Origin: an uncultured bacterium
GTDB lineage: Bacteria; Cyanobacteriota; Vampirovibrionia; Gastranaerophilales; Gastranaerophilaceae
Reading direction: 5' to 3'
Assembly (NCBI GenBank): GCA_902765655.1
Contig: CACXAK010000168.1
Coordinates: 1-5,724 of the forward strand
DNA length: 5,724 nt
A program made the translations under genes and the position numbers. Numbering within the stretch: the first letter of the stretch is position 1; each line of letters begins with the position of its first letter. Below are positions 1 through 5,724 of the stretch, piece by piece. The notes beneath the pieces are model-generated. The model ran no database searches. It had not been told where the DNA came from and saw only the letters and a program-made list of their open reading frames with translations.

Positions 1-72
1 GAATTAAAAAATAAAATAGAAGATTCTTATAATCGTATTTGCAAATTAAAAATGGACTATAAAATAATTTAG
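1..72 (+). CDS. C-terminal fragment of an unidentified protein
   Basis: Frame 1 is open from the window edge to a TAG at 70-72 and encodes 23 residues ending in KLKMDYKII. The other two plus-strand frames hit stops within a few codons. The tail is rich in Lys, Glu and Asp and looks like the end of a soluble or helical protein, but it is too short to assign a family. It ends 2 nt before the stop codon of the convergent acetyltransferase gene, a spacing that matches the compact packing elsewhere in the window. The start lies outside the window. A chance open frame of this length in AT-rich DNA cannot be excluded. Confidence 0.45.
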   Translation, partial: ELKNKIEDSYNRICKLKMDYKII

Positions 73-90
73 TATTATTTATTTTTTATC
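62..90 (+). terminator. Weak A/T-only hairpin with T-tract between convergent genes
   Basis: AAATAAT (62-68) and ATTATTT (74-80) form a perfect 7-bp inverted repeat with a 5-nt loop, followed by ATTTTTT. It overlaps the ends of the two convergent reading frames (stops at 70-72 and 75-77), where a terminator would be expected. The stem has no G-C pair, so it would be unstable, and such palindromes arise easily by chance in this composition. Confidence 0.25.
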
Positions 91-782
91 CTTGTAAACC
101 ACTCTTGAGGAAGTTTTTTATCTAATTTCATTTCCATAAAATCCGCATACTCCGGATAATCAATTCTTTCTTTTGCAAGTTCGGAAATTACAAAATCACA
201 TGAAGAATTATTTTTATTCATTTTATGAAATCCTAATTTTTCATAGAAAGATGCTGCTTCTTTATATGCAACAAGAAATACATCGCTGAATCTGTCTTTT
301 GAAGATTTTAAAACACTTGTCAATAATTTTTTACCTATATTTATTCCACGATATGAAGTTCTTACAGCCAAAGAATCTACATACAAAGTATCATCATCTT
401 TCAATACCCTGTTCAAGTCCAATGGTCTGGTATACAATGCGCCCACCAAATGTTTTTTCTTATCTTTTATAAGTAAAACAGTTGTATCCGGTTGATGAAA
501 ATATTTTTTATATGATTCTACACTCGAACTGATATAATCATCATAAACTCTTATATCCAAAGTAGACTTACGACATTTTTCCCAAAACGGATGAGAAGAA
601 GTATTTGCAAAAATATCAAGGAAAAATTTCCCTATATCCTTATAAAATTTATCGGAATAAGACTGCTTATAATCTATTTCCGAACAATACAAAAGACCTT
701 TTGAGCTCCGCATAGTAAACGGTTTTACAGGGCATCTCAGGGACGAAAAAGATATTGAATTGTTAGTACTGTTAACTTGCAT
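75..782 (-). CDS. GNAT-family N-acetyltransferase
   Basis: This 235-residue protein carries a C-terminal-half GNAT fold (about residues 100-190), which transfers an acyl group from acyl-CoA to an amine; the substrate cannot be told. Motif A is visible as VDSLAV (135-140) followed by YRGINIGKKLL (144-154), the CoA pyrophosphate loop. AASFYEKLGF (176-185) is the typical motif B. In the usual Q/R-x-x-G-x-G/A signature the first Gly is Asn148, a modest deviation. About 95 residues precede the recognisable fold and match no family I know. They begin MQVNSTNNSISFSSLRCPV, a Ser/Asn-rich start without a hydrophobic signal segment. A further 45 or so residues follow motif B. The ATG at 780-782 gives the longest frame. 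No Shine-Dalgarno precedes it, and a later Met at residue 24 is an alternative. It is divergent from the homoserine dehydrogenase gene. I am confident of the family, not of the role. Confidence 0.85.
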   Translation of the reverse strand: MQVNSTNNSISFSSLRCPVKPFTMRSSKGLLYCSEIDYKQSYSDKFYKDIGKFFLDIFANTSSHPFWEKCRKSTLDIRVYDDYISSSVESYKKYFHQPDTTVLLIKDKKKHLVGALYTRPLDLNRVLKDDDTLYVDSLAVRTSYRGINIGKKLLTSVLKSSKDRFSDVFLVAYKEAASFYEKLGFHKMNKNNSSCDFVISELAKERIDYPEYADFMEMKLDKKLPQEWFTRIKNK

Positions 783-814
783 GTTTATGTATTAAAATTC
801 AAACATAATTTTTT

Positions 815-844
815 TTGCGATAAATTTAATTCTTATGGTATACT
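815..844 (+). promoter_or_regulatory. Extended -10 promoter for homoserine dehydrogenase, probably leaderless
   Basis: A -35-like TTGCGA (815-820) is followed after 18 bp by TATACT (839-844), preceded by the extended -10 element TGG (836-838). Seven bases past the -10 box is position 851, the A of the hom ATG. The six bases between the box and the ATG (AAACCT) have no room for a ribosome-binding site. The sequence therefore fits transcription starting at or next to the start codon, giving a leaderless mRNA. The rest of the 68-bp divergent spacer (783-850) must hold the promoter of the minus-strand acetyltransferase. Only weak candidates are visible there, such as TAATAC at 789-794 read on the minus strand. 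Confidence 0.65.
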
Positions 845-850
845 AAACCT

Positions 851-1996
851 ATGAAAAATAAAATTAAAATAGGATTAATCGGATTAGGTACCGTTGGAAG
901 CGGAGTTTATAAAACACTTCAGAATTTTGATAATATAGAAATCGTTAAAATTGCGGTACACAACAAAAAAAAGAAAAGAAATATTGAAAATCTGGACGAA
1001 AATATTATTACAGATAATGCTTATGAAGTCGTAAATGATCCGGATATACAAATTGTAGCCGAACTCATAGGTGGTACAGAACCCGCATTTGATTTAATTA
1101 AAACCGCAATCAAAAACGGAAAACATATAGTTACGGCAAATAAAGAGCTTCTTGCAAAGCACGGAGAAGAACTTTTTAATTTTGCTCAGGAACATAATAA
1201 AGTAATTTTATATGAAGCAGCAATTGCAGGCGGGATTCCTTTAATTATGCCGATTAAAACTATATTAGCAGGAAATAAAATTAACAAAATTAAGGCGATA
1301 TTAAACGGAACAACAAACTACATTCTGACCAAAATGGATGTTTTAGGTGAATCATATAACGATGTTTTGGTTGAGGCACAAGATTTAGGATATGCAGAAA
1401 CAAATCCGACCGGAGATGTTGAGGGTTTTGATGCGGCTTATAAAATTACAACACTTGCAACAATTGCTTTCGGTAAAAGGATTAAACTTGAAAATGTTTA
1501 TCGGGAAGGAATTACAAAAATTCACCCTGAAGATATGAAAGCCGCAAATGAAATGGGCTATAAAATTAAACTTATAGCTTCAGCTGAGCTTGATGAAGAA
1601 GGAAACGCAGATGTCAGGGTTCACCCTATGCTGGTCCCAAAGTCAAAAACGCTTGCTCATATTGATTATGTAACTAATGCCGTAACACTAAGTGGGCATC
1701 CTGTGGGAGAAATAACCCTTTCAGGTCCGGGAGCAGGGGAATTCCCGACTGCGAGTTCTGTTGTAGGGGATATTCTTGCAATTGTATCCGAAATAGACAA
1801 AACAGATTATATTCTGCCTATGATGAGATGCAATCATAACGAAATCGCTAAAATGATTGATATTTCAGAAACAAAAAATAAATATTATCTTTCAATTAAA
1901 GCAAAAAATAAAATGGGAGTTATAGGTAAAATCGGGACTGCCTGTTGTTCAAAAAGAGCTCAAAGAAGATTGTGCCCAAATAACGGTAATTACTGA
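851..1996 (+). CDS. hom: Homoserine dehydrogenase, catalytic part intact, ACT domain disrupted
   Basis: This enzyme reduces aspartate-semialdehyde to homoserine with NAD(P)H, at the branch to threonine and methionine in the cytoplasm. The N-terminal Rossmann motif is GLGTVG (11-16). TANKELLA (95-102) contains the conserved Lys98. LNGTTNYILT (151-160) and GYAETNPTGDVEGFDAAYK (180-198) are family signatures, the latter with the expected catalytic Glu183, Asp194 and Lys198. SGPGAGEFPTASSVVGD (291-307) closes the catalytic domain. The ACT domain starts at about residue 345 (YYLSIKAKNKMGVIGKIG), then changes abruptly at about residue 364 into an unrelated Cys/Arg-rich tail ending at 381. The family usually runs to about 430 residues. 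The missing ACT sequence resumes in another frame immediately downstream (see 1941-2093). The shortened enzyme could still be active but would be expected to lose threonine feedback control. It is the only recognised threonine-pathway gene here and converges on hpt. Confidence 0.9.
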   Translation: MKNKIKIGLIGLGTVGSGVYKTLQNFDNIEIVKIAVHNKKKKRNIENLDENIITDNAYEVVNDPDIQIVAELIGGTEPAFDLIKTAIKNGKHIVTANKELLAKHGEELFNFAQEHNKVILYEAAIAGGIPLIMPIKTILAGNKINKIKAILNGTTNYILTKMDVLGESYNDVLVEAQDLGYAETNPTGDVEGFDAAYKITTLATIAFGKRIKLENVYREGITKIHPEDMKAANEMGYKIKLIASAELDEEGNADVRVHPMLVPKSKTLAHIDYVTNAVTLSGHPVGEITLSGPGAGEFPTASSVVGDILAIVSEIDKTDYILPMMRCNHNEIAKMIDISETKNKYYLSIKAKNKMGVIGKIGTACCSKRAQRRLCPNNGNY

Positions 1997-2093
1997 GCTT
2001 TGCAAAGAAAAAGCCATACAAAAATTAATTGAAATACTTGAAAATGATGATAATTTTTGGGGTGTAAACAGCTTAATAAGAGTTTGGGTGTAA
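1941..2093 (+). pseudogene. hom: Out-of-frame remnant of the homoserine dehydrogenase ACT domain
   Basis: In the frame one base ahead of the hom frame, 50 codons from CCT at 1941 to the TAA at 2091-2093 read as the proper end of a homoserine dehydrogenase. They start PVVQKELKEDCAQITVITE and finish GVNSLIRVWV, matching the usual VIQK...ITVIT...SLIRV pattern of the ACT domain. Between GVIGKIG in the first frame and VVQK in this one, family members normally have about ten more residues (the loop and second ACT helix region). The lesion therefore looks like a deletion of roughly 30 bases, of length 3n+2, rather than a one-base slip. The stop lies 7 nt from the end of hpt, so the original gene filled this gap exactly. 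No start codon or ribosome-binding site suggests separate translation. Confidence 0.8.
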
Positions 2094-2100
2094 TAATTTA

Positions 2101-2637
2101 TTATTTTACAGACTTATAACCTATGTAAGAAAGGTTTCTGTAATATCCGTCATAATCTAATCCATAGCCAACGACAAATTTATCATCAACATCAAAACAA
2201 TAATAATCCGGCTCGATATCAACTTTTCTTGTTATTTTTTTATCCAAAAGTGAGCAAAAATTTAATGATTTAACATGAAAATTCATATTTATAAAATCAA
2301 TTAAAAATTTCGCAGTTAGCCCGGTATCAACAATGTCTTCAATTATCAGGACATTTTTACCATTTAAATCCGGAAGCTTTATATCAACAGCATTAACCTT
2401 ACCGGAGGTTGTTGTTGAAGAACCGTAACTTGAAAGTCTTATAAATTCCATTTTCAACGGCATATCAAGATATCTGACCAAATCTGCCGCAAAAATAACA
2501 GCCCCCTTTAATACGCAAACAGCAACTACTTCTTCACCCTTATAAAAATCATTTAATTTTTCCGCAACTTCTGTCACCCTTTTTTCTATTTGCTCTTTGC
2601 TGTACAGAACTTCCAAATCCTCTAATTTAATTTCCAT
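2101..2637 (-). CDS. hpt: Hypoxanthine(-guanine) phosphoribosyltransferase
   Basis: This 178-residue cytoplasmic purine-salvage enzyme condenses hypoxanthine or guanine with PRPP to give IMP or GMP. The length is typical of bacterial Hpt. VCVLKGAVIFAADL (40-53) carries the pyrophosphate-binding LKG loop (43-45). SSYGSSTTTSGKV (69-81) is the flexible catalytic loop. VLIIEDIVDTGLT (96-108) is the PRPP-binding signature with Glu100, Asp101 and the likely catalytic base Asp104. DKFVVGYGLDYDGYYRNL (152-169) holds the base-contacting Lys153 and metal-linked Asp161. The start ATG overlaps the end of tilS by 11 nt, as last gene of the operon. In many Firmicutes the tilS-hpt pair is followed by ftsH. 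Here the next gene is instead the convergent hom. Specificity among hypoxanthine, guanine and xanthine cannot be read from sequence alone. Confidence 0.95.
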   Translation of the reverse strand: MEIKLEDLEVLYSKEQIEKRVTEVAEKLNDFYKGEEVVAVCVLKGAVIFAADLVRYLDMPLKMEFIRLSSYGSSTTTSGKVNAVDIKLPDLNGKNVLIIEDIVDTGLTAKFLIDFINMNFHVKSLNFCSLLDKKITRKVDIEPDYYCFDVDDKFVVGYGLDYDGYYRNLSYIGYKSVK

Positions 2638-3967
2638 CTTTTTTTACCTCAATTTTGTGAGTTGGCTTTGTTTTTACTTTTATTTTATCACTTAAACCCA
2701 AATTTACTGCCCATAAAATTTCATTTCCCTGAGTCAAAAACAATAATTCATCTTTTAAATGATTTGGGATTTTCTTTGCATTCAGATATTTTTTTAATTT
2801 TTGATGACCTTCCATACCCATTGGCTGAATAATATCCCCATCCACACGATTACGAAATTCGAAATTAAAATCTACGGAGGAGAGATCCACGAAAACAGTC
2901 TCGCCAGAAAACTTATCAATTTTGTCAGGCATTCCATCAAATTCGCGAATATTGACAGTAATTCTTCCATTTTTATACTCTCCTGTTTTATCAATTTTTA
3001 TAAAAAAATTCTCAGTTTCTTTTTTTTTCAAAAGCTCAATACATTTCTCTGAAACGAAAAGATCATAACCTGATGTTACGGAACATATTCTGCCGGATTT
3101 TGAATGGCTGTTATCCAATATAAAATCGTATAATATTTGTATTCTCTTTCTGTCATAATCTTGAGGTACAAGCGGTGTAATAATATTATAAATAAGCCGC
3201 ATCTGAACAGCTCTTGATAATTCTAAAAAACTTCCCGTAACATATTTTCCGTCAATAAAAATTTTCTTATTAATATATTCCATAAATTCATCAATTATTT
3301 TTTCTTCTTCCCTTGCACAAACAGAAAGAGAATTAATTGCCTCAATAACATCAGCATTAATTTGCGCCATTTTGGGTAATATATCATTTCTAATCAAATT
3401 GCGTTTGTGTATAATATCCACATTTGAGCTGTCATTATTTGGACTTAATCCAAAATCAGAACAATATTTTTCAATAGAACACCTGTCAACAGTAATGAGT
3501 GGCCTGTAATATAAATCCCTGTGCGGAGATATTCCCCGCAAACCAACAATTCCTGTTCCTTTGGAAATTCTGTATAACAATGTTTCCGCATTATCATTTT
3601 TATTATGTGCGGTAAAAATCACATTTGAACTGAATTTTTTAGCGCATTTTTCAAAAAAACTATATCTTAAATTTCTCGCTTCGGTTTCAGTGCAGGAAAG
3701 CCCATCAGGGAGTTTTTCGCTGTAAAATTCTACTCCGATTTTTTCGCAAAAAATTCTGCAATTTTCTTCTTCCCTGTCACTTTCATCTCCACGCCAATTG
3801 TGATTCAGATGAATTGCAACAATTTTATTTTCAGATATGTTTTTTAAACAATTCAATAAACATATTGAATCATAGCCGCCGGAAAATGCTACCAGCAAAG
3901 GAATGCCGCATTTATCAAGATTATAATTTTCTAAAAAATTTTTTACGGTTTGCTCAACTAAATTCAT
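2627..3967 (-). CDS. tilS: tRNA(Ile)-lysidine synthetase
   Basis: TilS uses ATP and lysine to convert C34 of the CAU-anticodon tRNA-Ile to lysidine, so that it reads AUA and is charged with isoleucine. It is normally essential. This 446-residue protein shows the full architecture. The N-terminal PP-loop ATPase has SGGYDS (29-34), then HLNHNWRGDESD (53-64), AHNKNDNAETLLYRISKGTG (120-139) and the NDSSN...RN..R motif (178-193). A helical linker follows (about 200-320). The C-terminal TilS domain has RNRVDGDIIQPMGMEGHQKL (372-391) and KKYLNAKKIP (392-401). The start ATG shares its A with the TAA stop of the upstream Clp_N gene (TAATG). No clear Shine-Dalgarno is seen, so translation probably depends on termination-reinitiation. 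The end overlaps hpt. In this AT-rich genome AUA codons are common (many ATA codons in these genes), which fits a need for TilS. Confidence 0.96.
   Translation of the reverse strand: MNLVEQTVKNFLENYNLDKCGIPLLVAFSGGYDSICLLNCLKNISENKIVAIHLNHNWRGDESDREEENCRIFCEKIGVEFYSEKLPDGLSCTETEARNLRYSFFEKCAKKFSSNVIFTAHNKNDNAETLLYRISKGTGIVGLRGISPHRDLYYRPLITVDRCSIEKYCSDFGLSPNNDSSNVDIIHKRNLIRNDILPKMAQINADVIEAINSLSVCAREEEKIIDEFMEYINKKIFIDGKYVTGSFLELSRAVQMRLIYNIITPLVPQDYDRKRIQILYDFILDNSHSKSGRICSVTSGYDLFVSEKCIELLKKKETENFFIKIDKTGEYKNGRITVNIREFDGMPDKIDKFSGETVFVDLSSVDFNFEFRNRVDGDIIQPMGMEGHQKLKKYLNAKKIPNHLKDELLFLTQGNEILWAVNLGLSDKIKVKTKPTHKIEVKKDGN
2646..2650 (-). promoter_or_regulatory. Shine-Dalgarno of hpt inside the tilS 3' end
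   Basis: GAGGT on the minus strand lies 8 nt before the hpt ATG, within the last codons of tilS. It supports the chosen hpt start and shows that hpt has its own ribosome-binding site despite the 11-nt overlap with tilS. Confidence 0.75.
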
Positions 3968-5373
3968 TATTTTAAATGTTTTTTAATACCTTCACGAATT
4001 TCAAGAACATCTGTACCAAGCTGCTCTAAAACCTGCATTGCAGTTGATTCGGTTTCGGTTGTAATCGCCCATAATAAATCGGATGATTCGATTTTTGTTT
4101 TATTAGTTTTTTTGGCGATTTCCCAAGCAGTTTCCAGCACTCGTTTAGCACGTTTCGTAAAAACTATTTCTTTATCAGAATAATCATTACCGGCACCAAC
4201 CATTCTTCCGACAAAAGTTCTTGCATCTTTTATATTTATTTCCAATTCATTTAAGACAATTGCACCAACACCTGTTGCTTCACCTATAATCCCAAGTAAA
4301 AACATCTCAGTACCAACGATATTTTTACCCATAGCACGAGCTTCCTGCTTTGCGAGACGCAAAATTGTCAATGTTTCAGGCATTTCTTTTTCAATTGGTT
4401 TAATTATGGTGTGCGCCAAATCGTCATCATTAATTTTAAACTCTTTCAATATATTGTATGCAACACCTTTTTTGGATTTTAAAAGCCCCAAAATCATATG
4501 TTCCGGTAAAACCTCTGAAGAACCAAGTTCTTTTGCAGTTTGTTGAGCCAAAGACATTGCAATAAAGGCATTTGGAGTAAATACAATTTGCCTTCCTTCG
4601 TATTCTGCACTTCTTGACTGAATTTTAGACAATTTATTCTCAAATTCGGCATCAGTAATCCCAAATTGTGCAAGAATTTTTGATAAAGATGAATTTTTAT
4701 CTTCTAAAATTGAAGAAATTATTTGCTCTGTCCCCAATATTTCAAAACCTGACGCTGAAAGTTTTGAAACCGCACGCTCCAGAACTTTTGAGGATTCGAA
4801 ATTATCAAACAAAGTATCTGTTTCTTTTGTCAAATCAATTTCCGGTTCTTTATTTTCATCTACTTCCGGATGAAAATCCTTTTTTACTTTTCTCTGAACA
4901 AGTTTTTCTATCAGCGGTCTTGATTTATCTATATCAAAACCCAAAGTTTCAAGGTAGGTCGAAATTTTTGAATGTTTATCATTAATCACCGCCAGAACAA
5001 TATGCTCATAATGCACTGTTGAATTTCCTGATTCATTAACAAGATCCATAATATGCTCATAATGCACTGTTGAATTTCCTGATTCATTAACAAGATCCAT
5101 TGTCCTTTGTAAAATACGCTTGAAATCATCACTAAATGGGATAGAAGATGTCATATCCGATTCTTCTATATTCAAGCTCATATATATTTCCTGAGCCAAT
5201 CTGTCATAAGTAATGCCATAAGAATTAAAAATTCTTGCACAAAAACCTTTTGCTTCTTTTACAACAGCAAGCAGCAAGTGTTCGGACAAAACTTTATCAG
5301 AATGATCATAAATTGCAATATTCTGAGCTTCAGCAATAACATTAAGTGCTTTTTCGGTGAATTTTTCAAGCAT
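3967..5373 (-). CDS. Stand-alone Clp_N (R-domain) repeat protein without ATPase
   Basis: This 468-residue protein consists of about six Clp_N half-repeats, equal to three double R domains of the type found at the N-terminus of ClpA/ClpB/ClpC. The recurring repeat signature is VLSEHLLLAVV (28-38), VHYEHIVLAVI (120-130), LGTEQIISSIL (213-223), VLPEHMILGLL (288-298), VGTEMFLLGII (353-363) and IESSDLLWAIT (428-438). An acidic, charged linker lies at about 160-188. No Walker A/B, AAA+ module or signal peptide is present. The frame ends in a normal stop that overlaps the tilS start by one base, so this is not a truncated ClpC by its context. R domains bind substrates and adaptors, and plant ClpT proteins are known stand-alone examples. 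A scaffold, adaptor or competitor role for a Clp machine is therefore inferred, not shown. The start at 5371-5373 sits 2 nt after the DUF1292 stop. Repeat 2 contains an in-frame 17-residue tandem duplication. Confidence 0.85.
   Translation of the reverse strand: MLEKFTEKALNVIAEAQNIAIYDHSDKVLSEHLLLAVVKEAKGFCARIFNSYGITYDRLAQEIYMSLNIEESDMTSSIPFSDDFKRILQRTMDLVNESGNSTVHYEHIMDLVNESGNSTVHYEHIVLAVINDKHSKISTYLETLGFDIDKSRPLIEKLVQRKVKKDFHPEVDENKEPEIDLTKETDTLFDNFESSKVLERAVSKLSASGFEILGTEQIISSILEDKNSSLSKILAQFGITDAEFENKLSKIQSRSAEYEGRQIVFTPNAFIAMSLAQQTAKELGSSEVLPEHMILGLLKSKKGVAYNILKEFKINDDDLAHTIIKPIEKEMPETLTILRLAKQEARAMGKNIVGTEMFLLGIIGEATGVGAIVLNELEINIKDARTFVGRMVGAGNDYSDKEIVFTKRAKRVLETAWEIAKKTNKTKIESSDLLWAITTETESTAMQVLEQLGTDVLEIREGIKKHLK
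4999..5100. repeat. Perfect 2 x 51-bp tandem duplication inside the Clp_N gene
   Basis: Bases 4999-5049 and 5050-5100 are identical over all 51 positions, and the flanks differ immediately on both sides. On the coding strand each copy encodes MDLVNESGNSTVHYEHI (residues 92-108 and 109-125). The other five Clp_N half-repeats have only one copy of the equivalent segment, so the extra unit is an insertion into repeat 2 and not the domain periodicity. Perfect identity, including synonymous sites, points to a recent event or to an assembly error. Confidence 0.95.
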
Positions 5374-5375
5374 AA

Positions 5376-5663
5376 TTATTCTTCGTCTTCGTCTAATTCT
5401 TCTTCATCTAAAATTTTATCAACATATTCTGAAACTCTGTCAAATTCTTCATCATCTTCAATAGTTTCAAAATAGCTTGTTCCGTCTTCTTCTTTATATG
5501 TAGTGATAATAGTATCATACATATCACCTTCTTCTTCAACTGACATATCAGCAAGAATAGCATACTGTTTGTCCTCAAAGTCGATAATATCGTACAATGC
5601 GCATTTGATAACATTACCTTCTTCATCTGTTAATTCAATCAAATTGTTTTCTTCTTCTGCCAT
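5376..5663 (-). CDS. DUF1292 family small acidic protein
   Basis: This 95-residue protein of unknown function resembles the DUF1292 (YrzB-like) family. It opens with ENNLIELTDEEGNVIKCALY (5-24), then the FEDKQYAILADMS strand segment (29-41) and a DGTSYFETIEDDEEFDRV stretch (60-77). These are the usual family blocks, with the common order 'D-E-G-N ... Y-x-x-L ... F-x-x-I-x-D-D-E-E-x-x-x-V'. It is very acidic, especially the Glu/Asp-rich C-terminal tail, and has no membrane segment or catalytic motif. The ATG at 5661-5663 is supported by a good Shine-Dalgarno. It is the first gene of the operon visible here, and its TAA is separated by 2 nt from the ATG of the Clp_N gene. In Firmicutes DUF1292 genes sit near other housekeeping genes, so this neighbourhood does not reveal its job. 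Confidence 0.85.
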   Translation of the reverse strand: MAEEENNLIELTDEEGNVIKCALYDIIDFEDKQYAILADMSVEEEGDMYDTIITTYKEEDGTSYFETIEDDEEFDRVSEYVDKILDEEELDEDEE

Positions 5664-5670
5664 TTTTTTA

Positions 5671-5677
5671 CTCCTTT
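5671..5677 (-). promoter_or_regulatory. Shine-Dalgarno of the DUF1292 gene
   Basis: AAAGGAG on the minus strand lies 7 nt upstream of the ATG at 5661-5663. It is the strongest ribosome-binding site in the window and fixes the start of the first operon gene. The next two genes (Clp_N and tilS) lack a clear site. Confidence 0.8.
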
Positions 5678-5692
5678 ATGTTTTAAATTGTT

Positions 5693-5698
5693 ATTATA
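5693..5698 (-). promoter_or_regulatory. -10 box of the DUF1292-Clp_N-tilS-hpt operon
   Basis: A perfect TATAAT is read on the minus strand at 5698-5693. It would start transcription near 5686 and give a short leader of about 23 nt that contains the Shine-Dalgarno. The best -35 match 16-18 bp upstream is poor (TTAGAA, about 5715-5720). In DNA this AT-rich a lone -10 match can occur by chance. Confidence 0.5.
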
Positions 5699-5724
5699 TT
5701 CTTGATAAATACTGTTCTAATATT

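Noticed and set aside
1946..1960. Programmed ribosomal frameshift at the A-run (TTCAAAAAGAG) in hom to join the two frames
   Set aside because: A +1 shift would join the frames, but about ten ACT residues expected between the two parts would still be missing. A deletion explains both observations; no stimulating hairpin is evident.
2092..2105. Palindrome AATAAT-TT-ATTATT between hom and hpt as a shared terminator
   Set aside because: The stem is six A-T pairs with a two-base loop and it overlaps both stop codons; it is more likely a by-product of two TAA stops in AT-rich DNA.
2801..3052. Plus-strand open frame of 83 residues
   Set aside because: It lies wholly antisense to the conserved C-terminal half of tilS, has no ribosome-binding site, and its translation resembles no family.
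4668..4985. Plus-strand open frame of 105 residues
   Set aside because: It is antisense to the Clp_N gene, where the repeat signatures show the true coding strand.
5278..5475. Plus-strand Ser-rich open frame of 65 residues
   Set aside because: The serine runs are the complement of the Asp/Glu-rich tail of the DUF1292 protein, so this is a composition shadow.
5408..5626. Minus-strand open frame of 72 residues overlapping the DUF1292 gene
   Set aside because: It is in another frame of the same strand inside a recognised family member and has no ribosome-binding site of its own.

Overview
This is an AT-rich bacterial window (G+C roughly one third) that is almost fully coding, with only short intergenic gaps. 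It holds housekeeping-type genes in two converging groups. No tRNA, rRNA, CRISPR array, insertion sequence or phage gene is visible. Placement is an inference. Low G+C, a DUF1292 gene and the tilS-hpt pair occur in Clostridia/Bacilli. The unusual N-terminus of the acetyltransferase and the ATPase-less Clp_N protein make me lean towards gut-type Melainabacteria (Vampirovibrionia), with moderate to low confidence.

Left side: the last 23 codons of a plus-strand gene (1-72) converge on a minus-strand GNAT acetyltransferase (75-782). A 68-bp divergent spacer (783-850) carries a good plus-strand promoter for homoserine dehydrogenase (851-1996). The predicted transcription start falls on the A of the ATG, so that mRNA may be leaderless. 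The homoserine dehydrogenase catalytic part is complete. Its C-terminal ACT regulatory domain is broken by an out-of-frame lesion near 1940, and the rest of the ACT domain can still be read in another frame to 2093.

Right side: a tightly packed minus-strand operon is transcribed from a promoter near 5693 towards 2101. Its order is DUF1292 acidic protein, a 468-residue protein made only of Clp_N repeats, tilS (tRNA-Ile lysidine synthetase), then hpt (hypoxanthine phosphoribosyltransferase). Gene junctions are a 2-nt gap, a 1-nt TAATG overlap and an 11-nt overlap, which suggests translational coupling. The tilS-hpt pair is a classic arrangement. The ATPase-less Clp_N protein upstream is the most unusual gene here. 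It also carries a perfect in-frame 51-bp tandem duplication.

The two sequence lesions (hom deletion/frameshift and Clp_N tandem duplication) are either real recent slippage events or assembly errors. Raw reads would tell which.
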